A DNA stretch of 6,314 nucleotides from Acidimicrobiales bacterium. GTDB taxonomy: Bacteria > Actinomycetota > Acidimicrobiia > Acidimicrobiales > SZUA-35. Shown piece by piece: positions 1 to 5,551 of this stretch (position 1 is its first letter; every line of letters begins with the position of its first letter). Location: positions 1 through 6,314 of the forward strand of contig JAHECQ010000235.1 in NCBI GenBank assembly GCA_024641625.1. Reading direction: 5' to 3'. The translations under genes were made by a program, and so were the position numbers. The notes beneath the pieces were generated by a model. It did not search any database and was not told the DNA's origin. It saw only the letters and a list, made by a program, of their open reading frames with translations.

Positions 1-720
1 ATGGTGGCCGTTCCTGACCTCGGCAACCTTCTTGTCGAGGATGCGATGGCGAAGTTGAAGAATCTCGGGCTGTCCGGGTCGGTGGTCGACAGGGTTCCGG
101 TCGACGGCAAGGACGCGGGGCGCGTGTTGGATCAAGATCCGATCAGTGGCCAGGTTCCGATCGGATCGACAGTGAACCTGACTGTCGGCGTAGCCACCGC
201 GTCTCCCGACACCCAGTCGATCACACTCACACATTGGGGAGTGATGGCGGGCTCGCACGAGATCTGGTTCAGCGAATCGCAGGACTCGGCGGCCCGTTCC
301 TTCGAGTCAATATTCGGTTGGCCGGAGGTCGTCATCGACAACAGGACAGCGACGGCCGATCTGTACGGTGTGTGTTCGGGTCAGCGGTACAGAGTCCTTC
401 TGTACCCCTCCGAGTTCTTCGCAGTGTTCGCGTTCAGCAACTGGTTGGACCAGTGGTCCTTCGTCGGCTGGCACGTCTCGGTCGACGAGTTCATCACCGA
501 GCACAGCGTGCGAATTGGACAGTCGGCAGGTGAAGTGATCGAGCGGATGTCGGGTGATTTTGCGATCCTGGACAGATCCTCGATTGGAGTCAACGAAATC
601 GAATTTCAGGCGATGGACTACCCGTACGGGTCGATCACGGTCGGGTTCGCTGGGACAACGGTTGCCGGATCGGTAGCCGACTCACTGGTCGGTGGTGCCT
701 GCACGGTGTATGGCGACTGA
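1..720 (+). CDS. PASTA-domain protein, 5'-truncated by the window, with duplicated C-terminal module
   Basis: The reading frame is open from base 1 and ends at TGA 718-720; 239 codons are visible. The ATG at base 1 is probably internal, because it falls at the first strand of a PASTA domain. Residues 2-64 match PASTA: VPDLGNLLVEDAMAKL, then a G-L turn, a DQDPISGQVPIGS segment and a final TVNLTVG strand. PASTA domains bind peptidoglycan fragments or beta-lactams in Ser/Thr kinases and penicillin-binding proteins, and also occur in other secreted or membrane proteins. No kinase or transpeptidase motif is visible; the missing N-terminus could hold one, or a signal or membrane anchor. Residues 75-239 match no family I know. 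They look like two copies of one module (about 80-160 and 168-239), each with an S-A-x(4)-E helix, a Gly turn and aromatic strands. The only cysteines are C125 and C234. An extracytoplasmic envelope protein is the best inference; the PASTA call is firm, the function unknown. Confidence 0.72.
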   Translation: MVAVPDLGNLLVEDAMAKLKNLGLSGSVVDRVPVDGKDAGRVLDQDPISGQVPIGSTVNLTVGVATASPDTQSITLTHWGVMAGSHEIWFSESQDSAARSFESIFGWPEVVIDNRTATADLYGVCSGQRYRVLLYPSEFFAVFAFSNWLDQWSFVGWHVSVDEFITEHSVRIGQSAGEVIERMSGDFAILDRSSIGVNEIEFQAMDYPYGSITVGFAGTTVAGSVADSLVGGACTVYGD

Positions 721-737
721 CCACGGGTCTGGTCAGT
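716..737 (+). terminator. Hairpin overlapping the stop codon of the PASTA gene, possible terminator
   Basis: A perfect 8-bp inverted repeat, ACTGACCA (716-723) and TGGTCAGT (730-737), encloses a 6-nt loop. The stop codon TGA 718-720 lies in the left arm. No T-run follows, so it would be a U-tract-less hairpin terminator of the kind proposed for actinobacteria, or only an mRNA 3'-end stabiliser. The fold is plain; the role is inferred. Confidence 0.45.
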
Positions 738-754
738 GCACCACACACCACTCC

Positions 755-776
755 CCCGACCTGTCCGCCGGTCGGG
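755..776 (+). terminator. Second hairpin downstream of the PASTA gene
   Basis: A perfect 7-bp G/C-rich inverted repeat, CCCGACC (755-761) and GGTCGGG (770-776), with an 8-nt loop. It lies 17 nt after the first hairpin, so the two form a tandem. No T-tract follows. Together they would separate the PASTA gene from the oxidoreductase gene. Besides these hairpins and the -10 element at 880, I see nothing else in the gap 721-892. Confidence 0.4.
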
Positions 777-879
777 CTCAGCGTCTTCTGGGTGACACGA
801 CGTCCATCGCCGTTCAGGCACGGGAGATCGTCGGCACCGGATGCACCCCGACGTCAGCCGCCGACGGCTCGGACGGCTC

Positions 880-885
880 TACGCT
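880..885 (+). promoter_or_regulatory. -10 element TACGCT for a leaderless oxidoreductase mRNA
   Basis: TACGCT fits the actinobacterial TAnnnT -10 pattern. Exactly 7 nt separate it from the ATG at 893, which would put the transcription start on or next to the start codon. No Shine-Dalgarno sequence precedes this ATG, as expected for a leaderless mRNA. No good -35 hexamer is seen. The same layout recurs at 4896-4901. Confidence 0.5.
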
Positions 886-892
886 GAGCCCG

Positions 893-1690
893 ATGACGGT
901 CGTGGACATCCAGCTCAGCCCGGCCGATACCGACTGGGCCACGTTGCGGGCAGCGACGATCGAGGCCGAGCGGCGCGGCTACGGGGCGGCGATGGTGTTC
1001 GACCATCTGGCCGGCACACCACTCGGTGGCAGCACGATGCTCGAATGCTTCGTCCTCCTGGGGGCAATGGCCGAGGCCACAACGACGATCGAACTCGGCG
1101 CCATGGTCGCGAACGTCTGGAACCGCCAGGTCGGCACTCTCGTCACGGCGGCAGCGTCAGTGGCGTTGCTGTCGGGACGTCCCTTCCACTTCGGGATCGG
1201 GGCCGGCACCTCCCCCACCAGCCACTGGGCGACCGAGCAGCGCGCTGTCGGCGGGCACGTCGAGCCGTCGCTCGATGTACGCCACCAACGCGTGTTGGAA
1301 GTGCTCGATCTCGCCGGCCGCGAATGGATCGACGAACCACGTTCGGAGACACTGGCGACGTTCCCGCGGCCCTCTCCCCCGCCACTCCGGATCGTCGGTG
1401 TCAACAGCGAACGCCTCAGTCGTCTCGCCGGTCGGTTCGCCGACGGGGTCAACGTCCCGTGGCGACATCCGCACCGCGACCAGTTCTTGGCTGCCGCCAA
1501 CGAGACAGCCGGTGAGCGCAACTTCCTGCGCACCGCCTACACCACCTTCGACCGCTCCCTGCTCGATCCCACCCATCCTGACCGAATCGTCATGACGGAA
1601 TGGGGGATCGATCGCCTCGTGCTCTCCGTGTTCGGCTCGCTCGACGCCTGGCTGGCCGACCCGATCGGCGCCGACGGCACCGATCGGTAG
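893..1690 (+). CDS. LLM-class (luciferase-like) flavin/F420-dependent oxidoreductase
   Basis: A 265-residue protein of the luciferase-like monooxygenase (TIM-barrel) superfamily, whose members use FMNH2 or reduced F420 to oxidise or reduce small organic substrates in the cytoplasm. Superfamily features in order: an E-x-x-x-Y/F-G-x-x-x-V-F-D-H segment at 24-38 (FDHL, D37/H38); a hydrophobic strand TIELGAMVANVWNR at 65-78; the LLSGRPFHFGIGAG turn at 92-105; and VGVNSERLSRLAGRFADGVN at 168-187, the usual cofactor-phosphate region. It is shorter than the common 290-350 residues, with a reduced region after GIGAG. FMN versus F420 and the substrate cannot be told from the sequence. The frame is open further upstream to ATG 692, but that start would overlap the PASTA gene and add a low-complexity N-terminus; ATG 893 begins right at the first barrel strand and has a leaderless promoter. 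It stands alone between two non-coding gaps. Confidence 0.82.
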   Translation: MTVVDIQLSPADTDWATLRAATIEAERRGYGAAMVFDHLAGTPLGGSTMLECFVLLGAMAEATTTIELGAMVANVWNRQVGTLVTAAASVALLSGRPFHFGIGAGTSPTSHWATEQRAVGGHVEPSLDVRHQRVLEVLDLAGREWIDEPRSETLATFPRPSPPPLRIVGVNSERLSRLAGRFADGVNVPWRHPHRDQFLAAANETAGERNFLRTAYTTFDRSLLDPTHPDRIVMTEWGIDRLVLSVFGSLDAWLADPIGADGTDR

Positions 1691-1735
1691 CCAGATGAGA
1701 GCTGCCGGGTCTGCTGTCCGCGGCCGGCGAGGGTG

Positions 1736-1741
1736 TAGCGT
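1736..1741 (+). promoter_or_regulatory. -10 element TAGCGT of the gcvP riboswitch transcript
   Basis: TAGCGT fits TAnnnT. A weak -35-like CTGTCC lies at 1714-1719 with a 16-nt spacer. Transcription would start around 1748-1749, just before the first paired strand of the glycine riboswitch (1758). The position upstream of a recognisable leader RNA is the main support. Confidence 0.45.
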
Positions 1742-1751
1742 TCGTCTTGTC

Positions 1752-1947
1752 GCAGAACCCGCTCGGGAGAGTCGGCATCACAGCCAGTGATGACGGCGCC
1801 GAAGGAGCAACCACCCCGGAATCTCTCAGGCACACGGACCGGTCGGGCGAGGCAACGCTGGAAAGCAGGAGCTGTTCGCATCTCCTCGCCGACGGGGAAA
1901 GCCCACGTCCGTGGGTGAAACTCTCAGGTACCGATGACAGCGGGGGC
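1752..1947 (+). ncRNA. Tandem (two-aptamer) glycine riboswitch
   Basis: Aptamer 1: P1 pairs 1758-1765 with 1840-1847 (one C-U mismatch, one G-U). P2 pairs GAGAG 1767-1771 with CTCTC 1823-1827. P3 pairs CATCAC 1776-1781 with GTGATG 1787-1792. Then come the conserved CGCCGAAGGAGCAA (1797-1810), CTCTCAGG (1823-1830) and GGAC (1836-1839). Aptamer 2: P1 pairs CGCTG 1856-1860 with CAGCG 1938-1942. P2 pairs GAAAG 1861-1865 with CTCTC 1921-1925 (one A-C mismatch). P3 pairs AGGAG 1867-1871 with CTCCT 1882-1886. The next core segment is GCCGACGGGGAAAGCC (from 1888), followed by the hairpin GCCCAC 1901-1906 with GTGGGT 1911-1916, GAAACTCTCAGG, and the late signature GATGACAGCGGGGG (1933-1946). An 8-nt linker (1848-1855) separates the aptamers. 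Known members sense glycine and usually switch the glycine cleavage genes on. gcvP begins about 30 nt downstream, which fits that role exactly. Confidence 0.95.
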
Positions 1948-1967
1948 ACGAACGAACGATGCCTATC

Positions 1968-1972
1968 GGAGG
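1968..1972 (+). promoter_or_regulatory. Shine-Dalgarno GGAGG that selects the GTG start of gcvP
   Basis: GGAGG lies 4 nt before an in-frame GTG at 1977. An in-frame ATG at 1959 lies upstream of this site and has only the riboswitch's G-run 1942-1946 at a poor 12-nt spacing, so the GTG start is preferred. The bases ATCGG 1965-1969, overlapping this site, can pair with CCGAT 1931-1935 in the riboswitch. Confidence 0.6.
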
Positions 1973-1976
1973 TCCT

Positions 1977-4826
1977 GTGTCGACGCCATTCAACCAACTG
2001 CTCAACGCCGACGACTTCGTCACCAGGCACATCGGCCCACGGGCTGCGGACCTGGCGAAGATGCTGTCGGTGATCGGGGTCGACAGCATCGACCAGCTGA
2101 TCGACGAGACCGTGCCGCCCGCGATCCGGCTCGATGCCGAGCTCGACATGGAGGGGCCCCGAACCGAATCTGAGGTGCTGGCCGAGCTGCGCTCGATCGC
2201 CGACCAGAACCACACGATGACCAATCTGATCGGGATGGGCTACTACGGCACCATCACTCCCCCGGTGATTCGCCGCAATGTGCTGGAGAGCCCGGCCTGG
2301 TACACCGCCTACACGCCGTACCAGCCGGAGATCAGCCAGGGCCGGCTCGAAGCGTTGCTCAATTTCCAGACCATGGTGTGCGACCTGACCGGGCTCGACC
2401 TCGCCAACTCGTCGCTGCTCGATGAGGCCACCGCTGCTGCCGAGGCGATGTCGCTGGCGCGCCGTGTCACTCGCGGCGACCGCGCCCGCTTCTTCGTACA
2501 CCAGGACGTACACCCCCAGACGCTCGCCGTGCTTCGCACTCGCGCCGAACCGGTCGGTGTCGAGGTCGTGGTCGGCGGGCTCGACTCGCTGGCAGGAGAG
2601 GGATTCTTCGGGGCTCTGTTCAGCTACCCCACGTCCAGCGGGGCGATCATCGATTGGACCGCGGCGATCGACCAGACTCACGAGCTCGGAGCGCAGGCGA
2701 TCGTGGCCACCGATCTGTTGGCGTGTGTGTTGCTGCAGTCGCCGGGCGCACTCGGCGCCGACATCGCCGTCGGATCGGCACAACGGTTCGGCGTGCCGAT
2801 GGGGTACGGCGGCCCGCATGCCGGGTTCATGGCGGTTCGCGAGTCGGCGGCCCGTTCGCTGCCGGGCCGATTGGTGGGTGTCAGCACCGACACGGCAGGG
2901 CGCCCGGCGCTCCGGTTGGCGCTCCAGACCCGCGAGCAGCACATCCGACGCGAGAAGGCAACCTCCAACATCTGTACGGCCCAGGTACTGCTGGCGAATA
3001 TCGCCGGACTGTACGCCGCGTGGCATGGTCCCGATGGGCTGCGCCGGATCGCCCAGCGCGTGCACGCCCTCACCACCATCGTTGCCGGCCACCTGTCCGC
3101 CCATGGGGTCGCGATCGACAACTCGACCTGGTTCGACACGCTCACCGTGGTCGGCGTCGATGCCGATGCCGTGGTCACTGCGGCCGAGCAGGTCGGTATC
3201 AACCTGCGCCGGGTCGGCGACTCGTCGGTCGCCTTCAGTTTCGACGAGACCACCACCTTGGCGGTCGCCTCTCAGGTGGTCTCCTGCTTCGGTGCAGCGC
3301 CGCTCGGCGACGTCATCGAAGCACCAACGGCGATCCCCCAGGCACTCCTTCGCGCCGGCGAGATCCTCCCGCAGGGCGTGTTCCACAATCACCAGAGCGA
3401 ACATCAGATGCTGCGTTACCTGCGGAGGCTCTCCGATCGTGACCTGGCGCTCGACCGCACCATGATCCCGCTCGGATCGTGCACCATGAAACTCAACGCC
3501 ACCAGCGAGATGGAGCCCATCTCCTGGCCTGAATTCGCCGACGTCCATCCCTTCGCCCCCGACCATCAAACCGTCGGGTACCGCACGATCATCACCGATC
3601 TCGAGCAGAGCTTGGCCGAGATCACCGGCTACGACGCCGTCAGCCTGCAACCCAACGCAGGTAGCCAGGGCGAGTTCGCGGGACTGCTGGCGATCCGGGC
3701 CTACCACCGCAGCCGCGGTGACGAGCAGCGCACGATCTGCCTGATTCCGGCCAGCGCTCACGGAACCAATGCGGCGAGCGCCGTGATGGCCGGAATGGAT
3801 GTGGTGGTGGTCGCATGCGACGACGAGGGCAACGTCGACTTCACCGACCTGGCTGCCAAGATCGAGGCGTGCGGCGACCGTCTGGCCGCCATCATGGTGA
3901 CCTATCCATCGACCCACGGGGTGTTCGAACTCGGCATCAGCACGTTGTGCGCCATGATCCACGACGCCGGCGGTCAGGTGTACGTGGACGGCGCCAACCT
4001 CAACGCCCTCGTCGGTCTGGCCAAGCCCGGGCGATTCGGTTCGGATGTCAGTCACCTCAACCTGCACAAGACATTCTGCATCCCGCATGGCGGCGGCGGT
4101 CCGGGCGTCGGTCCGATCGGGGTCCGCCAACATCTGACACCGTTCTTGCCGGGCGATCCGCTCGGTGACGCCACCCAACCGGCCGGACCGGTGTCAGCCG
4201 CCAAGTTCGGGTCAGCCGGCATCCTCCCGATTCCTTGGGTGTACCTGAAGCTGATGGGTGGGACCGGCCTGCGACGCGCCACGGAGGTGGCGATCACCAG
4301 CGCCAACTACGTGGCGACCCGGCTGGCGCCTGCGTTCCCGGTGCTCTACACCGGCGCCAACGGCAGGGTCGCCCACGAGTGCATCATCGACCTGCGCCAG
4401 ATCACACACACCACCGGGGTCACGGTCGACGACGTGGCGAAACGACTTATCGATTATGGGTTCCACTCCCCCACGATGAGCTTTCCGGTGACGGGCACGC
4501 TGATGATCGAGCCGACCGAGAGCGAGGATCTCGGCGAGCTCGATCGCTTCTGCGATGCCCTGTTGTCGATCCGCACCGAGATCGATCGGATCGCGGACGG
4601 GTCGGCTGTTCTGGAGACGAGCGCCTTGCGGATGGCCCCCCACACGATCGCCGATCTGCTGGCCGATGCCGACCGGGCCTACACCCCCGAACAAGCGGCG
4701 TTCCCGCTGAGCTCGCTGAGGGCCGACAAGTACTTCCCACCGGTCTCACGGATCGACGGCGCGTACGGGGATCGCCATCTCGTGTGCAGCTGCGAACCGC
4801 TCGAGGCGTACGCCACCACCCTGTGA
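1977..4826 (+). CDS. gcvP: Glycine dehydrogenase (decarboxylating), P-protein of the glycine cleavage system
   Basis: PLP enzyme that decarboxylates glycine and transfers the aminomethyl group to lipoyl-H-protein, in the cytoplasm. Read from GTG 1977 it has 949 residues, the normal length for the single-chain (alpha-beta fused) form; the alternative ATG 1959 gives 955. The GTG gives the family-like N-terminus MSTPFNQLLNADDFVTRHIG. Conserved blocks in order: GMGYYGT (86-92), YTPYQPEISQGRLEALLN (112-129), DEATAAAEAM shortly after, KATSNICTAQVLLANIAGLY, PLGSCTMKLN (about 498-507), LQPNAGSQGEFAGLLAIRAY, PASAHGTNAASAVMAGM, and NLHKTFCIPHGGGGPG with the predicted PLP-binding lysine at K698 (codon 4068-4070). 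No frameshift or missing catalytic block is seen. A tandem glycine riboswitch lies directly upstream, so glycine-induced expression is expected. gcvT is nearby but on the opposite strand; gcvH is not in the window. Confidence 0.97.
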   Translation: MSTPFNQLLNADDFVTRHIGPRAADLAKMLSVIGVDSIDQLIDETVPPAIRLDAELDMEGPRTESEVLAELRSIADQNHTMTNLIGMGYYGTITPPVIRRNVLESPAWYTAYTPYQPEISQGRLEALLNFQTMVCDLTGLDLANSSLLDEATAAAEAMSLARRVTRGDRARFFVHQDVHPQTLAVLRTRAEPVGVEVVVGGLDSLAGEGFFGALFSYPTSSGAIIDWTAAIDQTHELGAQAIVATDLLACVLLQSPGALGADIAVGSAQRFGVPMGYGGPHAGFMAVRESAARSLPGRLVGVSTDTAGRPALRLALQTREQHIRREKATSNICTAQVLLANIAGLYAAWHGPDGLRRIAQRVHALTTIVAGHLSAHGVAIDNSTWFDTLTVVGVDADAVVTAAEQVGINLRRVGDSSVAFSFDETTTLAVASQVVSCFGAAPLGDVIEAPTAIPQALLRAGEILPQGVFHNHQSEHQMLRYLRRLSDRDLALDRTMIPLGSCTMKLNATSEMEPISWPEFADVHPFAPDHQTVGYRTIITDLEQSLAEITGYDAVSLQPNAGSQGEFAGLLAIRAYHRSRGDEQRTICLIPASAHGTNAASAVMAGMDVVVVACDDEGNVDFTDLAAKIEACGDRLAAIMVTYPSTHGVFELGISTLCAMIHDAGGQVYVDGANLNALVGLAKPGRFGSDVSHLNLHKTFCIPHGGGGPGVGPIGVRQHLTPFLPGDPLGDATQPAGPVSAAKFGSAGILPIPWVYLKLMGGTGLRRATEVAITSANYVATRLAPAFPVLYTGANGRVAHECIIDLRQITHTTGVTVDDVAKRLIDYGFHSPTMSFPVTGTLMIEPTESEDLGELDRFCDALLSIRTEIDRIADGSAVLETSALRMAPHTIADLLADADRAYTPEQAAFPLSSLRADKYFPPVSRIDGAYGDRHLVCSCEPLEAYATTL

Positions 4827-4850
4827 CCGGGCGGCGAACCTGGCCGGTCA
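4824..4850 (+). terminator. Hairpin overlapping the gcvP stop codon, possible terminator
   Basis: A perfect 7-bp inverted repeat, TGACCGG (4824-4830) and CCGGTCA (4844-4850), encloses a 13-nt loop. The left arm starts with the gcvP stop codon TGA. No T-run follows. As at the end of the PASTA gene, the hairpin uses the stop codon itself. Terminator or 3'-end stabiliser is inferred, and the long loop weakens the case. Confidence 0.38.
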
Positions 4851-4895
4851 GCACGCGGTTCGGGCGATGCTCCGGTTCTGACCGTCTGGCCGCAC

Positions 4896-4901
4896 TAGCC
4901 T
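4896..4901 (+). promoter_or_regulatory. -10 element TAGCCT for a leaderless mRNA of the tailed protein
   Basis: TAGCCT fits TAnnnT and lies exactly 7 nt before ATG 4909, the same spacing as at 880-893. No Shine-Dalgarno sequence precedes the ATG. The hexamer 17 nt upstream (CGGTTC, 4873-4878) is a poor -35. The gene is therefore probably transcribed separately from gcvP. Confidence 0.52.
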
Positions 4902-4908
4902 GCGAACG

Positions 4909-5547
4909 ATGAACGACGACTTCGGACGATCTGACGGTTTCGCTGATGTGCTGAACCTGCTGGCAGCACCGCTCGCCGGCGGAATCCGAACCTTCGAGCA
5001 GATCAAGCGCGGCTCGGACGAGTTGATGAAGTCGATCGAGAACCTCAACCGCACCATGGAGAACCTCAACGAGGCGGCGACTCGCATCAACGGCCTGCTC
5101 GGCGACATCGAAGGGCCGATCCGGGCGATGATGCCGCAGATCACCCGGTCCGTGAAGGCCGCCGACGAGATGTCACGTCTGTTGGAGGCGCCGGTGCGGG
5201 CAGCGGCTCCGAACATCGAGCGGATGGTGGAAGCGCTCAGCTCCCCCGGGTTCGCCACCTTGCCGAACCAACTCGGCGACTTCATGGGGGCGGTTGGCGA
5301 GATGTCCAAGCGGCTGGCGCCCTTGACCGCTCTGGCCGAGAACGCAGGCGGTCTGTTCGGCGGGTTCCGGTTCCCTGGTACGGGTTCGGGCCGACCGTCG
5401 ACGCCGGAACCGACGCCGCCTACCCCACCCGCTGCGCGTCAGCCTGCCAAGAAGACCACCGCCAAGAAGACCACCGCCAAGAAAAGCTCGGCCAAGAAGA
5501 CCACCGCCAAGAAGACCACCGCCAAGAAAAGCTCGGCCGGTTCGTAG
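4909..5547 (+). CDS. Unidentified helical protein with lysine-rich histone-H1-like C-terminal tail
   Basis: 212 residues; I do not recognise the family. Residues 1-28 are short and partly hydrophobic (VLNLLAAPLAGGI, 14-26) but not a clear membrane segment or signal peptide. Residues about 29-110 are predicted helical with heptad-like spacing (FEQIKRGSDELMKSIENLNR, 29-48, then MENLNEAATRINGLLGDIEG), suggesting a coiled coil or helical bundle. Residues 145-163 are Gly/Phe-rich, 163-178 a Pro/Thr-rich linker, and 180-209 a tail of six pentads A-K-K-T-T or A-K-K-S-S. Such tails occur on mycobacterial HupB and other nucleoid proteins, and on PhaF-type phasins, where they bind DNA. Helical domain plus basic tail is thus compatible with a phasin-like or nucleoid-tethering protein; this is inference from layout only. 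ATG 4909 is chosen for its leaderless promoter and because it starts the compositionally normal N-terminus. The stop lies 4 bp from the end of the converging gcvT gene. Confidence 0.78.
   Translation: MNDDFGRSDGFADVLNLLAAPLAGGIRTFEQIKRGSDELMKSIENLNRTMENLNEAATRINGLLGDIEGPIRAMMPQITRSVKAADEMSRLLEAPVRAAAPNIERMVEALSSPGFATLPNQLGDFMGAVGEMSKRLAPLTALAENAGGLFGGFRFPGTGSGRPSTPEPTPPTPPAARQPAKKTTAKKTTAKKSSAKKTTAKKTTAKKSSAGS
5446..5535 (+). repeat. Two exact 45-bp tandem copies, each of three 15-bp units (AKK-tail repeat)
   Basis: Bases 5446-5490 and 5491-5535 are identical. Each 45-bp copy is two identical 15-bp units (GCCAAGAAGACCACC) plus one variant (GCCAAGAAAAGCTCG), encoding AKKTT, AKKTT, AKKSS. The next three bases, GCC, begin a seventh unit that breaks off into the stop. 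The identity includes silent positions, which points to recent duplication or slippage. Copy number is likely to vary between strains in frame, lengthening or shortening the basic tail. Confidence 0.95.
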
Positions 5548-5551
5548 GCGC

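Noticed and set aside
692..892. Upstream extension of the oxidoreductase frame to ATG 692
   Set aside because: It would overlap the PASTA gene by about 29 bp and run through both hairpins. The added 67 residues are low-complexity and unlike the family, and ATG 893 has a well-placed -10.
1661..1687. CCGATCGG at 1661-1668 and again at 1680-1687, near the end of the oxidoreductase gene, as a terminator
   Set aside because: The 8-mer is self-complementary, so the arms can pair with each other but also fold on themselves. It lies within coding sequence and has no T-run. Chance in GATCG-rich coding DNA is as likely.
1751..1950. Repeated CTCTCAGG motif (1823 and 1921) as a mobile-element or binding-site repeat
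   Set aside because: Both copies are the conserved P2/core strands of the two glycine aptamers, so the repeat is explained by the riboswitch.
1959..1976. ATG 1959 as the gcvP start
   Set aside because: In frame, but its spacing to a ribosome-binding site is poor, whereas GTG 1977 has GGAGG 4 nt upstream and gives a typical N-terminus. It remains possible; it adds only 6 residues.
1590..4178. Very long (862-codon) open frame on the minus strand opposite gcvP
   Set aside because: It lies antisense to the unmistakable gcvP. Its translation is dominated by R, H, D, G and V with no recognisable domain, as expected from the complement of GC-rich codons with G/C in third positions.
4235..4912. 225-codon plus-strand frame overlapping the 3' part of gcvP
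   Set aside because: It is an alternative frame inside gcvP and the following gap. The product is Arg/Gly-rich without domains, and it runs into the start of the next gene.
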